Assembly (NCBI GenBank): GCA_045648505.1
Contig: JAZROD010000053.1
Span: forward strand, 3,868-67,867
Direction of reading: 5' to 3'
Origin: RGIG8700 sp045648505
Lineage (GTDB): Bacteria > Bacillota > Clostridia > RGIG6154
Length of the DNA stretch: 64,000 bases
In this document: one piece after another, positions 8,055-17,007 of the stretch
Layout of the letters: the number at the start of each line of letters is the position of its first letter
Numbering within the stretch: the stretch's first letter is position 1
Translations under genes and position numbers: made by a program
Notes under the pieces: generated by a model
Told to the model about the DNA's origin: nothing
Databases searched by the model: none
What the model saw: only the letters and a program-made list of their open reading frames with translations

Positions 8055-8822
8055 GTGAGAGAGTACAGAGATATTTCATACTCTATACACGGTGAATATA
8101 CAATGCTTGATATGTTTCTTCCTGACTGCGATGAATTCCCTGTGTTTGTTTATTTCCACGGAGGCGGTCTTGAAAGCTATGGAAGAGGCTGGCAGGAAAT
8201 GAATGCAGAGTATTTATGCAGTAAAAACATTGGTCTTATAAGTGCAGAATACAGAAGCTATCCTCATGCCCGTTATCCTGAATTTATTATGGATGCGGCG
8301 GCTGCGGTTGCCTGGGTTAAAAATCATATCAATGAATATGGCAAGTGCGATAAAATCTTTGTGGGAGGAAGCTCTGCAGGAGGCTATCTTTCAATGATGC
8401 TCTGCTTCGATCCAAGATACCTTGCACCGCATAAACTCAAGCCTACAGATATAACAGGTTATATTCATGATGCAGGTCAGCCTACAACTCATTTCAATGT
8501 TTTAAGAGAAAGAGGCTTTATTGCTGAAGGCTTAAAGGAACGTATAGTAGTTGATGAAGCGGCACCAATGTATCACGTAGGCACAAGTGAAGAATATTCT
8601 CCAATGCTCTTTATTATTTCAGATAATGACAGAGGCACAAGAATAGAGCAGACAAAGCTTATGATAGCTCAGCTAAAGGCATTTGGTCACGAGGATAATG
8701 TAAAATTAAAGCTTATGCACGGAACTCATTGTGAATATGTATACAAGGGCAGGGAAGAGAAGCTTCCAAGTACATTTGGCCCAATTATAGAAGAATTTAT
8801 GATGGAGGTATTGAACAAATGA
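8055..8822 (+). CDS. Alpha/beta hydrolase (esterase-like)
   Basis: Cytoplasmic hydrolase of the hormone-sensitive-lipase/acetyl-esterase type. Visible are the oxyanion motif YFHGGGLESY, the nucleophile elbow GGSSAGGYLS, and a late His in LMHGTHCEY; an Asp in SDNDRG is the likely acid. GTG start at 8055, right behind the membrane protein gene. Its stop overlaps the next start (ATGA), so it is translationally coupled to the SGNH-like gene that follows. The pair may deacylate carbohydrate-derived compounds, but no substrate can be read from the sequence. Confidence 0.88.
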   Translation: MREYRDISYSIHGEYTMLDMFLPDCDEFPVFVYFHGGGLESYGRGWQEMNAEYLCSKNIGLISAEYRSYPHARYPEFIMDAAAAVAWVKNHINEYGKCDKIFVGGSSAGGYLSMMLCFDPRYLAPHKLKPTDITGYIHDAGQPTTHFNVLRERGFIAEGLKERIVVDEAAPMYHVGTSEEYSPMLFIISDNDRGTRIEQTKLMIAQLKAFGHEDNVKLKLMHGTHCEYVYKGREEKLPSTFGPIIEEFMMEVLNK

Positions 8823-9547
8823 ATATACTAACAATTGGTAACAGTTTTTCTGATGATGCAACAAGATATCTTCATCAGATAGCAAGAAAAGACGGCGTTG
8901 ACTTACAGGTTGCAAATGTAAGTATAGGCGGCTGCCCTCTTTCAGCTCATATGAAAAGTATGTATGAAAGCACAAAAAGACATGTACTTAATTACAATGG
9001 TTTCAGAACAGGTATACATGTATCATTAGAAGAAATACTTGCAAGCAGAGATTGGGATTATGTTTCACTTCAACAGGTAAGCCATAAAAGCCCTGATTAC
9101 GATACATTTCAGCCTTTCTTAAGCAGACTCGCTGAACTCATAAGAGAAGTAGCACCTGAAGCAAAAATCCTTATTCACCAGACATGGGCATATGCACAGG
9201 ACAGCAAACGCTTAACTGATGAGCTTGGCTATATAAAGCATCAGGATATGTTTAAAGATGTAAAAGCATCTTATGACAAAGCGGCAGAAGAAATCGGCGC
9301 ATATAAAATTATCCCTTGCGGAGAAGTGTTCCAGAAAATGCTTGAAAACGGAATCGAAAAAATCCACCGTGACGGTTTCCACGCAGACTTCGGTATCGGC
9401 AGATATGCTCTTGGTCTTACATGGTACAGAGCGTTAACAGGAAACGATGTTTCAAACCACAAATTTGACGCTTGTGATTTTGATGTTGAGGTTAACGAAA
9501 AAGATGTTGAAATCGTAAGAAAGTCAGTTATGGAAGTTGTAAAATAA
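8819..9547 (+). CDS. DUF4886 family protein (SGNH-hydrolase-like)
   Basis: The N-terminus ILTIGNSFSDDATRYL has the Gly-Asn-Ser block of SGNH/GDSL-type esterases, and the C-terminal GFHADFGIGRYALGLTWY supplies the late Asp/His region (HRDGFHAD). This combination marks DUF4886, often found near polysaccharide-degrading enzymes. Length 242 residues. Its ATG overlaps the stop of the preceding hydrolase by four bases, and a strong terminator follows at 9561-9596. Likely a carbohydrate or lipid esterase; no signal peptide, so cytoplasmic. Confidence 0.82.
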   Translation: MNILTIGNSFSDDATRYLHQIARKDGVDLQVANVSIGGCPLSAHMKSMYESTKRHVLNYNGFRTGIHVSLEEILASRDWDYVSLQQVSHKSPDYDTFQPFLSRLAELIREVAPEAKILIHQTWAYAQDSKRLTDELGYIKHQDMFKDVKASYDKAAEEIGAYKIIPCGEVFQKMLENGIEKIHRDGFHADFGIGRYALGLTWYRALTGNDVSNHKFDACDFDVEVNEKDVEIVRKSVMEVVK

Positions 9548-9560
9548 TAATATAATAATT

Positions 9561-9596
9561 CTATCCTTGCTTTTTTGAAGCAAGGATAGGGCTTTT
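9561..9596 (+). terminator. Rho-independent terminator
   Basis: CTATCCTTGCTT pairs with GAAGCAAGGATAG around a T loop, followed by GGCTTTT. It closes the 7750-9547 gene group. Confidence 0.85.
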
Positions 9597-9607
9597 ATAT
9601 AACATAT

Positions 9608-9699
9608 GGAGATGTACCCAAGTGGTTGAAGGGTCCGGATTCGAAATCCGGTAGGTCGGCTCCGCCGGCGCTAGGGTTCAAATCCCTACATCTCCGCCA
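9608..9699 (+). tRNA. tRNA-Ser (anticodon CGA)
   Basis: Class II tRNA of 92 bases with encoded CCA. Acceptor GGAGATG pairs with CATCTCC (9689-9695), discriminator G, CCA at 9697-9699. Anticodon stem CCGGA/TCCGG encloses the loop TTCGAAA, giving anticodon CGA. A long variable arm (GGTCGGCTCCGCCGGC region) and T-arm AGGGTTCAAATCCCT are present; D-loop has AAGTGGTTGAA. Confidence 0.97.
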
Positions 9700-9700
9700 C

Positions 9701-9735
9701 AAAAATCCGTACACGGTAGTGTGTGGATTTTTGCT
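9701..9735 (+). terminator. Terminator after tRNA-Ser
   Basis: AAAAATCC...GTACAC pairs with GTGT...GGATTTTT just after the CCA end, giving a hairpin with a T-rich 3' arm. Confidence 0.8.
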
Positions 9736-9783
9736 TATTTACTCTTCACTGAAAAGTTAAATGAATAAATATCGGAGGAACAA

Positions 9784-11205
9784 ATGAAAAAAATTACGGT
9801 ACTTTTTTTGATAACTATTATATTGATGACATTTTCAATAACTACCTTTGCAAATGAAAATGCAATTGTAATGGCTGTAAATGAAGAAATAATGGTTGTA
9901 AACGGAAATCAAATCAAGGTTGCTGCACCAATTCTGGTGCTTGATAAAACCTATGTGGATTTATATGCAGTAGCACCGCATCTTAACATAAATTTAGAAT
10001 GGGTTGAAGCTGATGGCGGTTATGTAAGAGCATCTGCCAAAGGTAAAACCTATGAGTATAAATGTATTCGTATCTGGGAGGAACTTATCAATGAAACACA
10101 TAAGTGCTTTATAAAAGATTCAACCATATTTGTGTCTTTGCGTGAGCTTAATGATATGGCAGGATACAATCTTACATATAATGACGGACTCATAACAGTG
10201 GGAAAACAAGCTGATGTAAATCAGGAAATATATGGTGATATTTCTGCATACGAGTCTGATGAGTTTGTATATACAAAATATCCTGTAACACCTGAATATG
10301 TTGTATATCCTTATCAGAAATATAGCTACGAAACTATGCTTGAAGATGTTAAAAAACTGCAGAGAATGTATCCCGAGCTTATAAAAACATCTTCAATCGG
10401 AAAATCTGTTGAAGGCAGAGATTTGCTATTGATTGAATTCGGCAAAGGGGATGAAAAAGTTTTCGTGTGCGGAACCCACCACGGACGAGAATATATATCA
10501 ACCACATATCTTATGTATGCAATTGACAGATACTCTTATGCATACAGATATGGCAGTATGTGGGGAGAATATAACCCAAAAGAAATTCTTGAGAACATAA
10601 CATTTTGTATTGTGCCTATGGTGAATCCTGACGGAGTTAATCTGGTTATAAATGGAATAAATGCAACTAAAAATCCTGCCGAAGTTGCAAGTATGGGCAT
10701 ATATGAAAGTCCGCAATATGGTTATTTAGCTTGGAAAGCGAATATTAACGGTGTTGACCTTAACTGGAACTACGACAAAGACTGGTCAATTGAAAAAAAC
10801 AGAAATCCGAGAGGCTCTGCAGGCTTTACGGGAGACCGTCCTGCAACCGAGCCTGAAACAATAGCAGTTTCCAATTATGTGGATAACAATTTGTTTGAAG
10901 CTTTCGTGTCATTCCACACTCAGGGAGAGATTTTTTACTGGGCGGATAACAAAGAAAAGCCATCAGGCATAAACGAGAAGATAAGAAAGGATACTGGATT
11001 TGTTGAGTACAAAGACGAAGGAACAGGAATCGGTGGTTCGTTCTTTGATTATGCATATCGCAAGTTCAATAAACCAACATTAACGGTTGAATTGTGTGAA
11101 TATATCGGCAACTATCCTTATCCTGACGAAGATTTTGATGCTGTCTGGAAGCCTGCAAAAAATGTGCTTCTTATAGTAGGAAGTGAAATTGCAAATGAAA
11201 AATAA
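9784..11205 (+). CDS. Secreted M14 zinc carboxypeptidase with N-terminal copper-amine-oxidase-like domain
   Basis: Signal peptide MKKITVLFLITIILMTFSIT with cleavage after TFA. Residues 30-155 form a copper-amine-oxidase N-terminal-like domain, a wall- or matrix-associated module common in Clostridia. From about 170 on is an M14 carboxypeptidase: zinc ligands in GTHHGREY (His, Glu) and SFHTQGE (His), substrate-binding PMVNPDGVNL and DLNWNYDKDW, and catalytic Glu in TVELCEYIG. Such enzymes trim peptides or the gamma-D-Glu-meso-DAP bond of peptidoglycan. ATCGGAGGA precedes the start. Monocistronic, with its own terminator. Family call firm; peptidoglycan versus peptide substrate not resolved. 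Confidence 0.92.
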   Translation: MKKITVLFLITIILMTFSITTFANENAIVMAVNEEIMVVNGNQIKVAAPILVLDKTYVDLYAVAPHLNINLEWVEADGGYVRASAKGKTYEYKCIRIWEELINETHKCFIKDSTIFVSLRELNDMAGYNLTYNDGLITVGKQADVNQEIYGDISAYESDEFVYTKYPVTPEYVVYPYQKYSYETMLEDVKKLQRMYPELIKTSSIGKSVEGRDLLLIEFGKGDEKVFVCGTHHGREYISTTYLMYAIDRYSYAYRYGSMWGEYNPKEILENITFCIVPMVNPDGVNLVINGINATKNPAEVASMGIYESPQYGYLAWKANINGVDLNWNYDKDWSIEKNRNPRGSAGFTGDRPATEPETIAVSNYVDNNLFEAFVSFHTQGEIFYWADNKEKPSGINEKIRKDTGFVEYKDEGTGIGGSFFDYAYRKFNKPTLTVELCEYIGNYPYPDEDFDAVWKPAKNVLLIVGSEIANEK

Positions 11206-11207
11206 AA

Positions 11208-11239
11208 ATATGCCAACCATAACGGTTGGCATATTTTAT
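11208..11239 (+). terminator. Rho-independent terminator
   Basis: TGCCAACC (11211-11218) pairs with GGTTGGCA (11224-11231), extended by AT pairs and followed by TATTTTATC. Confidence 0.85.
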
Positions 11240-11282
11240 CATAATTTGGGAAAATAGCCTGAAGGAATCTTTCGACAAAAAG

Positions 11283-11311
11283 TTGCTTTATTTTTTCTTT
11301 TATGCTATAAT
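11283..11311 (+). promoter_or_regulatory. Promoter for acyltransferase-ligase pair
   Basis: TTGCTT (11283-11288), 17 bases, TATAAT (11306-11311), about 25 bases before the start at 11341. Confidence 0.75.
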
Positions 11312-11340
11312 CTGTTTAATAATGTTTTAGGAGTGATATT

Positions 11341-12207
11341 ATGCGAAAATGGGGAGACAGATACGATGCAAAGCTTGTGAGAGATATTGATGGCTTGCAT
11401 CACTATATGGCATATCTTATGCCTAAAAGAACAGATGCTGAAGTATATATAAATGAAAAAATTGATATAACTGAACTTTTGAAATATATTAAAGAAAAAA
11501 ACGCATCAGGGGAAAGAAAGGTTACGGTTTTTCATTGCGTAATCTCTGCGGTTGCAAGAACTGTAAAAATGAGACCGCTTCTTAACAGATACATTTCAGG
11601 AAAGCGTTTTTATGACAGAAACGAAATTTCTTTAGGTTTTACTGCTAAAAAACAGTTCAGTGACCATTCTGAAGAAACTTTATTTGTTTACAGACCGAAA
11701 GATGACGAAAATGTTTGTTCTATAACAGATAAACTTGCACCTCAGATTACTAAAATGAGAAAAGAAAAGAAAGGTCAGAGCGTTGACGATATTTTAAATA
11801 TCGTTAAAAAGCTTCCAAGACCGATTATGAGCTTGTTTATTGCATTTATGAATTTTGCGGATTCTCACGGTTGTATGCCAAAAGGATTCAGTCGTATTGA
11901 TCCTAATTACTGCACAGTACTTCTTTCAAATCTTGGAAGTATTAAATGTGATGCGGTATATCACCATCTTAATAATTTCGGCTCAACCAGTATTGTTATG
12001 ACAATCGGCGAAATACACAAAGAAATTATGGTGGACAGTGAAGGAAATCAGGAAGTAAGAGATGTACTTAATCTTGGTGTTACTCTTGATGAGAGAATTT
12101 CTGACGGTTTCTATTTTGCCCGTTCATTAAAGCTTATTAAACACCTTTTCAAAAATCCTGAACTTTTAGATAAAACACTTGGGGAGGAAATTGATTTTGA
12201 ATTCTGA
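11341..12207 (+). CDS. E2-like acyltransferase (2-oxoacid dehydrogenase E2 / CAT fold), catalytic His replaced
   Basis: Resembles the catalytic domain of 2-oxoacid dehydrogenase E2 and chloramphenicol acetyltransferase: YMAYLMPKRTDAEVY at the N-terminus, the NLGSI and TIGEI strands, and TLDERISDGFYFARSL at the end. In genuine E2 enzymes the last motif is HRxxDG with catalytic His; here the aligned residues read ERISDG, so Glu stands in the His place. There is no lipoyl domain and no E1 or E3 gene nearby. It overlaps the following AMP-ligase gene by 11 bases, so the two are coupled. I infer an acyl-transfer or acyl-binding partner of the ligase, not a pyruvate dehydrogenase part. Confidence 0.7.
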   Translation: MRKWGDRYDAKLVRDIDGLHHYMAYLMPKRTDAEVYINEKIDITELLKYIKEKNASGERKVTVFHCVISAVARTVKMRPLLNRYISGKRFYDRNEISLGFTAKKQFSDHSEETLFVYRPKDDENVCSITDKLAPQITKMRKEKKGQSVDDILNIVKKLPRPIMSLFIAFMNFADSHGCMPKGFSRIDPNYCTVLLSNLGSIKCDAVYHHLNNFGSTSIVMTIGEIHKEIMVDSEGNQEVRDVLNLGVTLDERISDGFYFARSLKLIKHLFKNPELLDKTLGEEIDFEF

Positions 12208-13897
12208 AGCTAAATGGTTTAAATTTTATGGGGATACACCAAAAACTTTAGAGTATCCCGATATTTCAATGTATGAACTTTTAAGACAGACAAAAGATAA
12301 ATACCCGGAATATATTGCTTATGATTTTATGGGCAAAGCAGTTACCTACAGAAAATTTATTGAAGAAATTGATGTTTGTGCAAAAGCATTAACTGCACAG
12401 AAAATCAAAGCAGGGGACAAAGTAACTATTTGTCTTCCTAATGTACCTCAGGCAGTTATTATGTTTTATGCAATCAATAAAATCGGTGCGGTGGCAAGTA
12501 TGGTACACCCTTTGTCTGCAGAAAATGAAATACTTTTCTATCTTAATGAAAGTGAAAGTAAGCTTGCAATTACTTTAAGTCAGTTCTATAGTAAGTTTGA
12601 AGGTCTTAAAGGCAAAACTAAGGTAGAAAAAGTAGTTGTTGCAAAAATTGGCGAAGCATTGCCAACTATTAAAAGCATTGCATATAAATTTATTGGACAC
12701 GAACCAAAGGTTGTTAAAGATCCTTGGGTTATAAGCTGGAACGACTTTTTAAATAATGGAAAAGATGAAAAAGAAGTTCTTGTTGATGGAAAAGGTGAAG
12801 ATTCTGCAGCTATTTTATTCAGTGGCGGAACAACCGGTACATCAAAAGGTATTCTTCTTACAAACCTTAATTTCAATGCACTTGCTATGCAGACTATTGC
12901 AGCTTCAGGTTGCTTCTCTGCAGGTGATACAATGATTTCTGTTATGCCTGTTTTCCATGGCTTTGGTCTTGGTGTTGGTATTCATACTATGTTGTCATCA
13001 GGCGGAAGATGTGTTCTCGTTCCAAGACTTAATGTAGCAGAATTCCCGGGTCTTTTCAAAAAGTACAGACCAAACTATATGGCAGGTGTGCCCACTCTCT
13101 TTGAAGCTATGATGAGAAACGAAGATATGCTAAAGACAGACCTTTCTTGTCTTAAAGGTTTATTCAGCGGTGGCGACTCTCTTTCAATTGAGCTTAAAAA
13201 GAAAATTGATGCATTCCTTAAGGAAAGAGGAGCAAAAATTCAGGTAAGAGAAGGCTATGGCACAACTGAATGTGTAACTGCAAGCTGTCTTACACCGGTT
13301 GATTATTACAGAGAAGGAAGCATCGGTATTCCGTTCCCTGATACATATTATAAAATTGTTGTTCCTAACACAAACGAAGAAGCAAAGCCGGGAGAAATGG
13401 GCGAAATCTGTATTTCAGGTCCTACTCTTATGAAGGAATACATAAACAATCCTAAAGAAACAAGCCAGACCTTAAGAGTTCACGAGGATGGAATAACATA
13501 TCTTCACACAGGTGACCTTGGTTATATGGATGAGGATGGTTTTGTATATTTTGTGCAAAGACTTAAAAGAATGATTATAACAAGTGGTTACAATGTTTAT
13601 CCTTCACAGATTGAAAATGTTATTGATGCTCACGAAGCAGTAATGTTCAGTACTGTTATCGGCGTAAAGGACGAGTTGAGAATGCAGAAGGTAAAAGCAT
13701 TTATCGTTTTAAAAGAAGGCTTCACATTAACAGATGAGATAAGAGAATCAATAAAAGCACATTGTGAGAAAAACATTGCAAAATATGCACTTCCTAAAGA
13801 ATATGAGTTCCGTTCAAGCCTGCCAAAAACTTTAGTTGGTAAGGTTGCATACAGAGAACTTGAAAAAGAGGAAGAAGAGAAGCTTTTGAACAGATAA
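12197..13897 (+). CDS. AMP-dependent acyl-CoA synthetase/ligase
   Basis: Adenylate-forming enzyme of the ANL superfamily, activating a carboxylate to acyl-AMP and acyl-CoA. P-loop SGGTTGTSKGI, A5 motif GYGTTECV, A7-A8 region HTGDLGYMDEDGF and RLKRMIITSGYNVYPSQIE, and A10 lysine in TLVGKVAYREL are all intact. Start: the frame is open from 12179, but GGGGAGG (12181-12187) best serves TTG at 12197 (nine-base spacer). Coupled to the E2-like gene upstream, followed by a strong terminator. The sequence most resembles fatty or aryl acid ligases; chain length cannot be told. Confidence 0.9.
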   Translation: MNSEAKWFKFYGDTPKTLEYPDISMYELLRQTKDKYPEYIAYDFMGKAVTYRKFIEEIDVCAKALTAQKIKAGDKVTICLPNVPQAVIMFYAINKIGAVASMVHPLSAENEILFYLNESESKLAITLSQFYSKFEGLKGKTKVEKVVVAKIGEALPTIKSIAYKFIGHEPKVVKDPWVISWNDFLNNGKDEKEVLVDGKGEDSAAILFSGGTTGTSKGILLTNLNFNALAMQTIAASGCFSAGDTMISVMPVFHGFGLGVGIHTMLSSGGRCVLVPRLNVAEFPGLFKKYRPNYMAGVPTLFEAMMRNEDMLKTDLSCLKGLFSGGDSLSIELKKKIDAFLKERGAKIQVREGYGTTECVTASCLTPVDYYREGSIGIPFPDTYYKIVVPNTNEEAKPGEMGEICISGPTLMKEYINNPKETSQTLRVHEDGITYLHTGDLGYMDEDGFVYFVQRLKRMIITSGYNVYPSQIENVIDAHEAVMFSTVIGVKDELRMQKVKAFIVLKEGFTLTDEIRESIKAHCEKNIAKYALPKEYEFRSSLPKTLVGKVAYRELEKEEEEKLLNR

Positions 13898-13925
13898 AAA
13901 CACCACCAGGTGTTTTTATTTTTTA
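13896..13925 (+). terminator. Rho-independent terminator
   Basis: AAAAACACC pairs with GGTGTTTTT, followed by a further run of T; ends the acyltransferase-ligase operon. Confidence 0.85.
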
Positions 13926-13929
13926 GGGG

Positions 13930-13972
13930 TTGCATAATTTTTATTTATGTGGTATAATTTTTTTGTTATAAT
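13930..13972 (+). promoter_or_regulatory. Promoter for TAXI-TRAP operon
   Basis: TTGCAT (13930-13935), 17 bases, TATAAT (13953-13958). A second TATAAT at 13967-13972 lies just downstream. Confidence 0.75.
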
Positions 13973-13990
13973 TTGAATTGGAGGGTAATT

Positions 13991-14950
13991 ATGAGAAAGA
14001 TTATTTCAATGGTCCTTGTACTTTCTTTAGTATTTGCACTGGTATCCTGCGGTGGAAATGCAGGAACCAAAATGACAATGGGTACAGGCGGAACCGCAGG
14101 TACATACTATGGTTACGGCGGTGTGCTCGGTCAGTACATTAAAAACAATGCAGGAATCAATGTAACAGTTGTATCAACAGATGGTTCAAAGGCTAATATT
14201 CAGGGAATTGACGCAGGCAACTATCAGCTCGGAACAGTTCAGTCTGATGTTATGGCTTACGCATGGGAAGGAACTCGTTCTTTTGAAGAAGAAGGCAAAA
14301 CAGAGTCATTCAGAGTTATTGCAGGTCTTTATGCTGAAGCAGTACAGCTTATTACAATGGACCCTGAAATCAAATCTGTTTCCGACCTTAAAGGTAAATC
14401 GGTGTCAATCGGTGCCCCTGGTTCAGGCGTTTACTTTAATGCTATTGATGTCCTGACAGCAGCGGGTCTTAAAGAAACAGATATTAAAGCTCAGTATCAG
14501 TCATTTGCAGATAGTGCAGATGCGTTAAAAGACGGCAAAATTGATGCAGCATTTATCGTAGCCGGTGCTCCTACACCTGCAATCACAGAGCTTTGCACAA
14601 CAAACGATGCATATTTAGTACCAATCGACGGCGCGGTTGCAGATAAGCTTATGGCAGACTGTCCTTTCTATACTGTATATGAAATCCCAGCAGGAACTTA
14701 TGAAGGTCAGACAGAAACAGTAAAAACTGTAACTGTTAAAGCAACATTGATAGTAAGTGCAGATGCGACAGAAGATGATGTTTATAAATTAACAGCAGCT
14801 ATTTTCGATAATATAGATGCAATTACTGCTGAAAATGCAAAAGGTGCAGAACTCAGCATTGAAAATGCAACAAGCGGTATGACAGCACCGTTCCACGCAG
14901 GTGCAGCGAAATATTTCGCTGAAAAAGGCGTAGAAGTAGTTGTAGAATAA
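13991..14950 (+). CDS. TAXI-family TRAP transporter substrate-binding lipoprotein
   Basis: Extracytoplasmic solute receptor anchored by a lipid: signal MRKIISMVLVLSLVFALVSC with the lipobox LVSC. The mature part starts GTGGTAGTYYGYGG, the TAXI hallmark, and contains SDLKGKSVSIGAPGSGVYFNA. TAXI receptors bind dicarboxylates or glutamate-type ligands; the ligand is not predictable here. ATG at 13991 has GGAGGG at 13980-13985. The membrane component follows after a hairpin at 14960-14990, which should make receptor mRNA more abundant than permease mRNA. Confidence 0.93.
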   Translation: MRKIISMVLVLSLVFALVSCGGNAGTKMTMGTGGTAGTYYGYGGVLGQYIKNNAGINVTVVSTDGSKANIQGIDAGNYQLGTVQSDVMAYAWEGTRSFEEEGKTESFRVIAGLYAEAVQLITMDPEIKSVSDLKGKSVSIGAPGSGVYFNAIDVLTAAGLKETDIKAQYQSFADSADALKDGKIDAAFIVAGAPTPAITELCTTNDAYLVPIDGAVADKLMADCPFYTVYEIPAGTYEGQTETVKTVTVKATLIVSADATEDDVYKLTAAIFDNIDAITAENAKGAELSIENATSGMTAPFHAGAAKYFAEKGVEVVVE

Positions 14951-14959
14951 ATAAACACT

Positions 14960-14990
14960 GCTGCGACTTATTATAGCCGCAGCTTTTTTA
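14960..14990 (+). terminator. Intra-operon terminator/attenuator between receptor and permease
   Basis: GCTGCG (14960-14965) pairs with CGCAGC (14978-14983), followed by TTTTTT. It sits between two genes that must work together, so partial readthrough is likely. Confidence 0.75.
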
Positions 14991-15005
14991 TGGTCAGGAG
15001 GAGTT

Positions 15006-16952
15006 ATGGGATTTTTCAGTAAAAAGAAAAAAGATTCTGTTGAAAATATGGACCTTGAGTCAGTAATGAAGAAATTTGACAGAGAGTCAAACACCAGAAT
15101 CTGGGAAGGAAAGCCCAAAATTATTGTTAATTGCATACTTGCAGTATTTTCTTTGTTCTGTATTTATGTAACATTGTTCGCAAGCTGGCTTGAAGAAATA
15201 AGACTTACCTCATTTATGGCGTTTATTGTGCTTATCGGCTATCTTGTTTTCCCTGCAAGAAAGGGAGCACAAAAGGTTAATCATATGCCCTGGTATGATA
15301 TAGTGCTTATGATTTGCGGAACAGGAGCTTTCTTATATTACACTGCAAATGCAGTAGAGATTATTCAGCAGGGAAGTAAATTTGACTGGTATCAGATTGT
15401 AATAGGCATACTCGGAATATTATCTGTAGCAGAGGTTTGCAGAAGAAGTGTAGGTATTCCTATTATTGTTGTTGCAGGATGCTTTATAGTATACGCACTT
15501 GTGTGGGGACTTTCAAATCCTACTCTGTGGGGTAAGCTTAACTATATTGTTCACTATCTTTTCTATGGAAAAGAAGGTATACTTTCAACACCTGTAAATG
15601 TATGCTCAAAGTTTATAGTAGTGTTTATAATTTTCGGTGCGTTTCTTGAAAGAACGGGTATTGCGGATTTCTTTATTAAAATATCAAACGCAGTAGTTGG
15701 CGGATTTTCAGGAGGCCCTGCAAAGGTTGCGGTTGTAGCAAGTGCAATGGAGGGTATGGTTTCAGGCTCTTCTGTTGCAAACACGGTAGGTTCAGGCTCA
15801 GTTACAATTCCTCTTATGAAAAGAACAGGGTATAAGCCCGAATTTGCGGCAGCTGCAGAAGCATCTGCATCTACCGGCGGACAGATAATGCCACCTATTA
15901 TGGGAGCGGCAGCTTTCCTTATGGCAGATTATGTAGGCGTACCATACAGTAACATAGTAGTAAGAGCAATACTTCCTGCAGTTCTTTATTTTGCAGGAAT
16001 ATTTATAGCAGTACATCTTGAAGCTAAAAAAGAGGGTTTAAGAGGTCTTACTAAAGAAGAACTTCCGAGATTTCTGCCTTTACTTAAAAAGTCATATCTG
16101 TTGTTGCCTTTGATTATTCTGGTGTATCTTGTAAGCACAAGCAAAAGGTCAATTCAGTATGCGGCAGCAATAGCAATCATAGTGGCAATTGTTGTAAGTT
16201 TATTTAATAAAGAGAACAGAATTACACCAAAGAAGATATGGGAAGCACTTGCAGCAGGTGGACAGGGTATGATAACTGTTGCAGCTGCCTGCGGTGTGGC
16301 AGGAATAATTGCAGGGACAATAACTATGACAGGTCTTGCAAATACTATGATTAACGGCATTCTTGCACTTGCAGGAGACCAGGTAATTATTGCGTTGTTT
16401 TTGACAATGCTTTGTTGTATTGTTCTTGGTATGGGCGTTCCTACAACGGCAAATTACTGTATAATGGCTGCCACTTGTGCACCTATTTTGGTGAGAATGG
16501 GCGTTCCTGATATTGCGGCACATTTCTTTGTGTTCTATTTTGGTATTGTTGCAGATTTAACACCTCCCGTTGCTCTTGCGGCGTATGCAGGAGCTGCAAT
16601 TGCTCAGGCAAACCCTATGAAAACGGCACTTACGGCAACAAAACTTGCAATCGGTGCATTTATAGTACCGTATGTATTCGCACTTAATCCTGCAATGTTA
16701 TTTATAAACACAACTGTGTTGGAAGTAGTGATTATCTGCATAACTTCATTTGTTGGAATTTTTGCGGTATCTGCTTCTTTGGAAGGATATATGTTGCATA
16801 ATATGAACTGGTATCAGAGAATTGTCTGCGCAGTGGGCGGATTGTTACTTATATATCCCGGTGCAGTTACTGATACAATAGGTCTTGTACTTGTTGCACT
16901 TGTAGTTGGAATACAAATAATAATAAGAAAGAAAAGCCACTTGCTGAAGTGA
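15006..16952 (+). CDS. TRAP transporter fused permease (DctQM-like, TAXI type)
   Basis: Large membrane protein of 648 residues combining the small and large TRAP permease subunits, as usual for TAXI systems. About 16 hydrophobic segments are visible after a charged N-terminal 40 residues. Conserved DctM-type loops include GMVSGSSVANTVGSGSVTIPLM, ASTGGQIMPPIMGAAAF and GMGVPTTANYCIMA, which in TRAP transporters line the substrate and sodium sites. Start ATG at 15006 with AGGAGGAG directly upstream. It works with the receptor at 13991 as a sodium-driven importer. Confidence 0.95.
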   Translation: MGFFSKKKKDSVENMDLESVMKKFDRESNTRIWEGKPKIIVNCILAVFSLFCIYVTLFASWLEEIRLTSFMAFIVLIGYLVFPARKGAQKVNHMPWYDIVLMICGTGAFLYYTANAVEIIQQGSKFDWYQIVIGILGILSVAEVCRRSVGIPIIVVAGCFIVYALVWGLSNPTLWGKLNYIVHYLFYGKEGILSTPVNVCSKFIVVFIIFGAFLERTGIADFFIKISNAVVGGFSGGPAKVAVVASAMEGMVSGSSVANTVGSGSVTIPLMKRTGYKPEFAAAAEASASTGGQIMPPIMGAAAFLMADYVGVPYSNIVVRAILPAVLYFAGIFIAVHLEAKKEGLRGLTKEELPRFLPLLKKSYLLLPLIILVYLVSTSKRSIQYAAAIAIIVAIVVSLFNKENRITPKKIWEALAAGGQGMITVAAACGVAGIIAGTITMTGLANTMINGILALAGDQVIIALFLTMLCCIVLGMGVPTTANYCIMAATCAPILVRMGVPDIAAHFFVFYFGIVADLTPPVALAAYAGAAIAQANPMKTALTATKLAIGAFIVPYVFALNPAMLFINTTVLEVVIICITSFVGIFAVSASLEGYMLHNMNWYQRIVCAVGGLLLIYPGAVTDTIGLVLVALVVGIQIIIRKKSHLLK

Positions 16953-16978
16953 ATCCCTCCCATTTAATTCACTTCAAT
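16945..16978 (+). terminator. Hairpin at the end of the TRAP permease gene
   Basis: TGAAGTGAAT (16945-16954) pairs perfectly with ATTCACTTCA (16966-16975); the 5' arm covers the stop codon. The T tail is short, so termination may be partial. Confidence 0.6.
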
Positions 16979-17007
16979 TTACCGGTTTTGTTGTATAAGG
17001 AGAATTT

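Noticed and set aside
11341..12207. Chloramphenicol acetyltransferase (resistance gene)
   Set aside because: Fold resemblance only; the HRxxDG-type catalytic His is missing and the gene is coupled to an acyl ligase.
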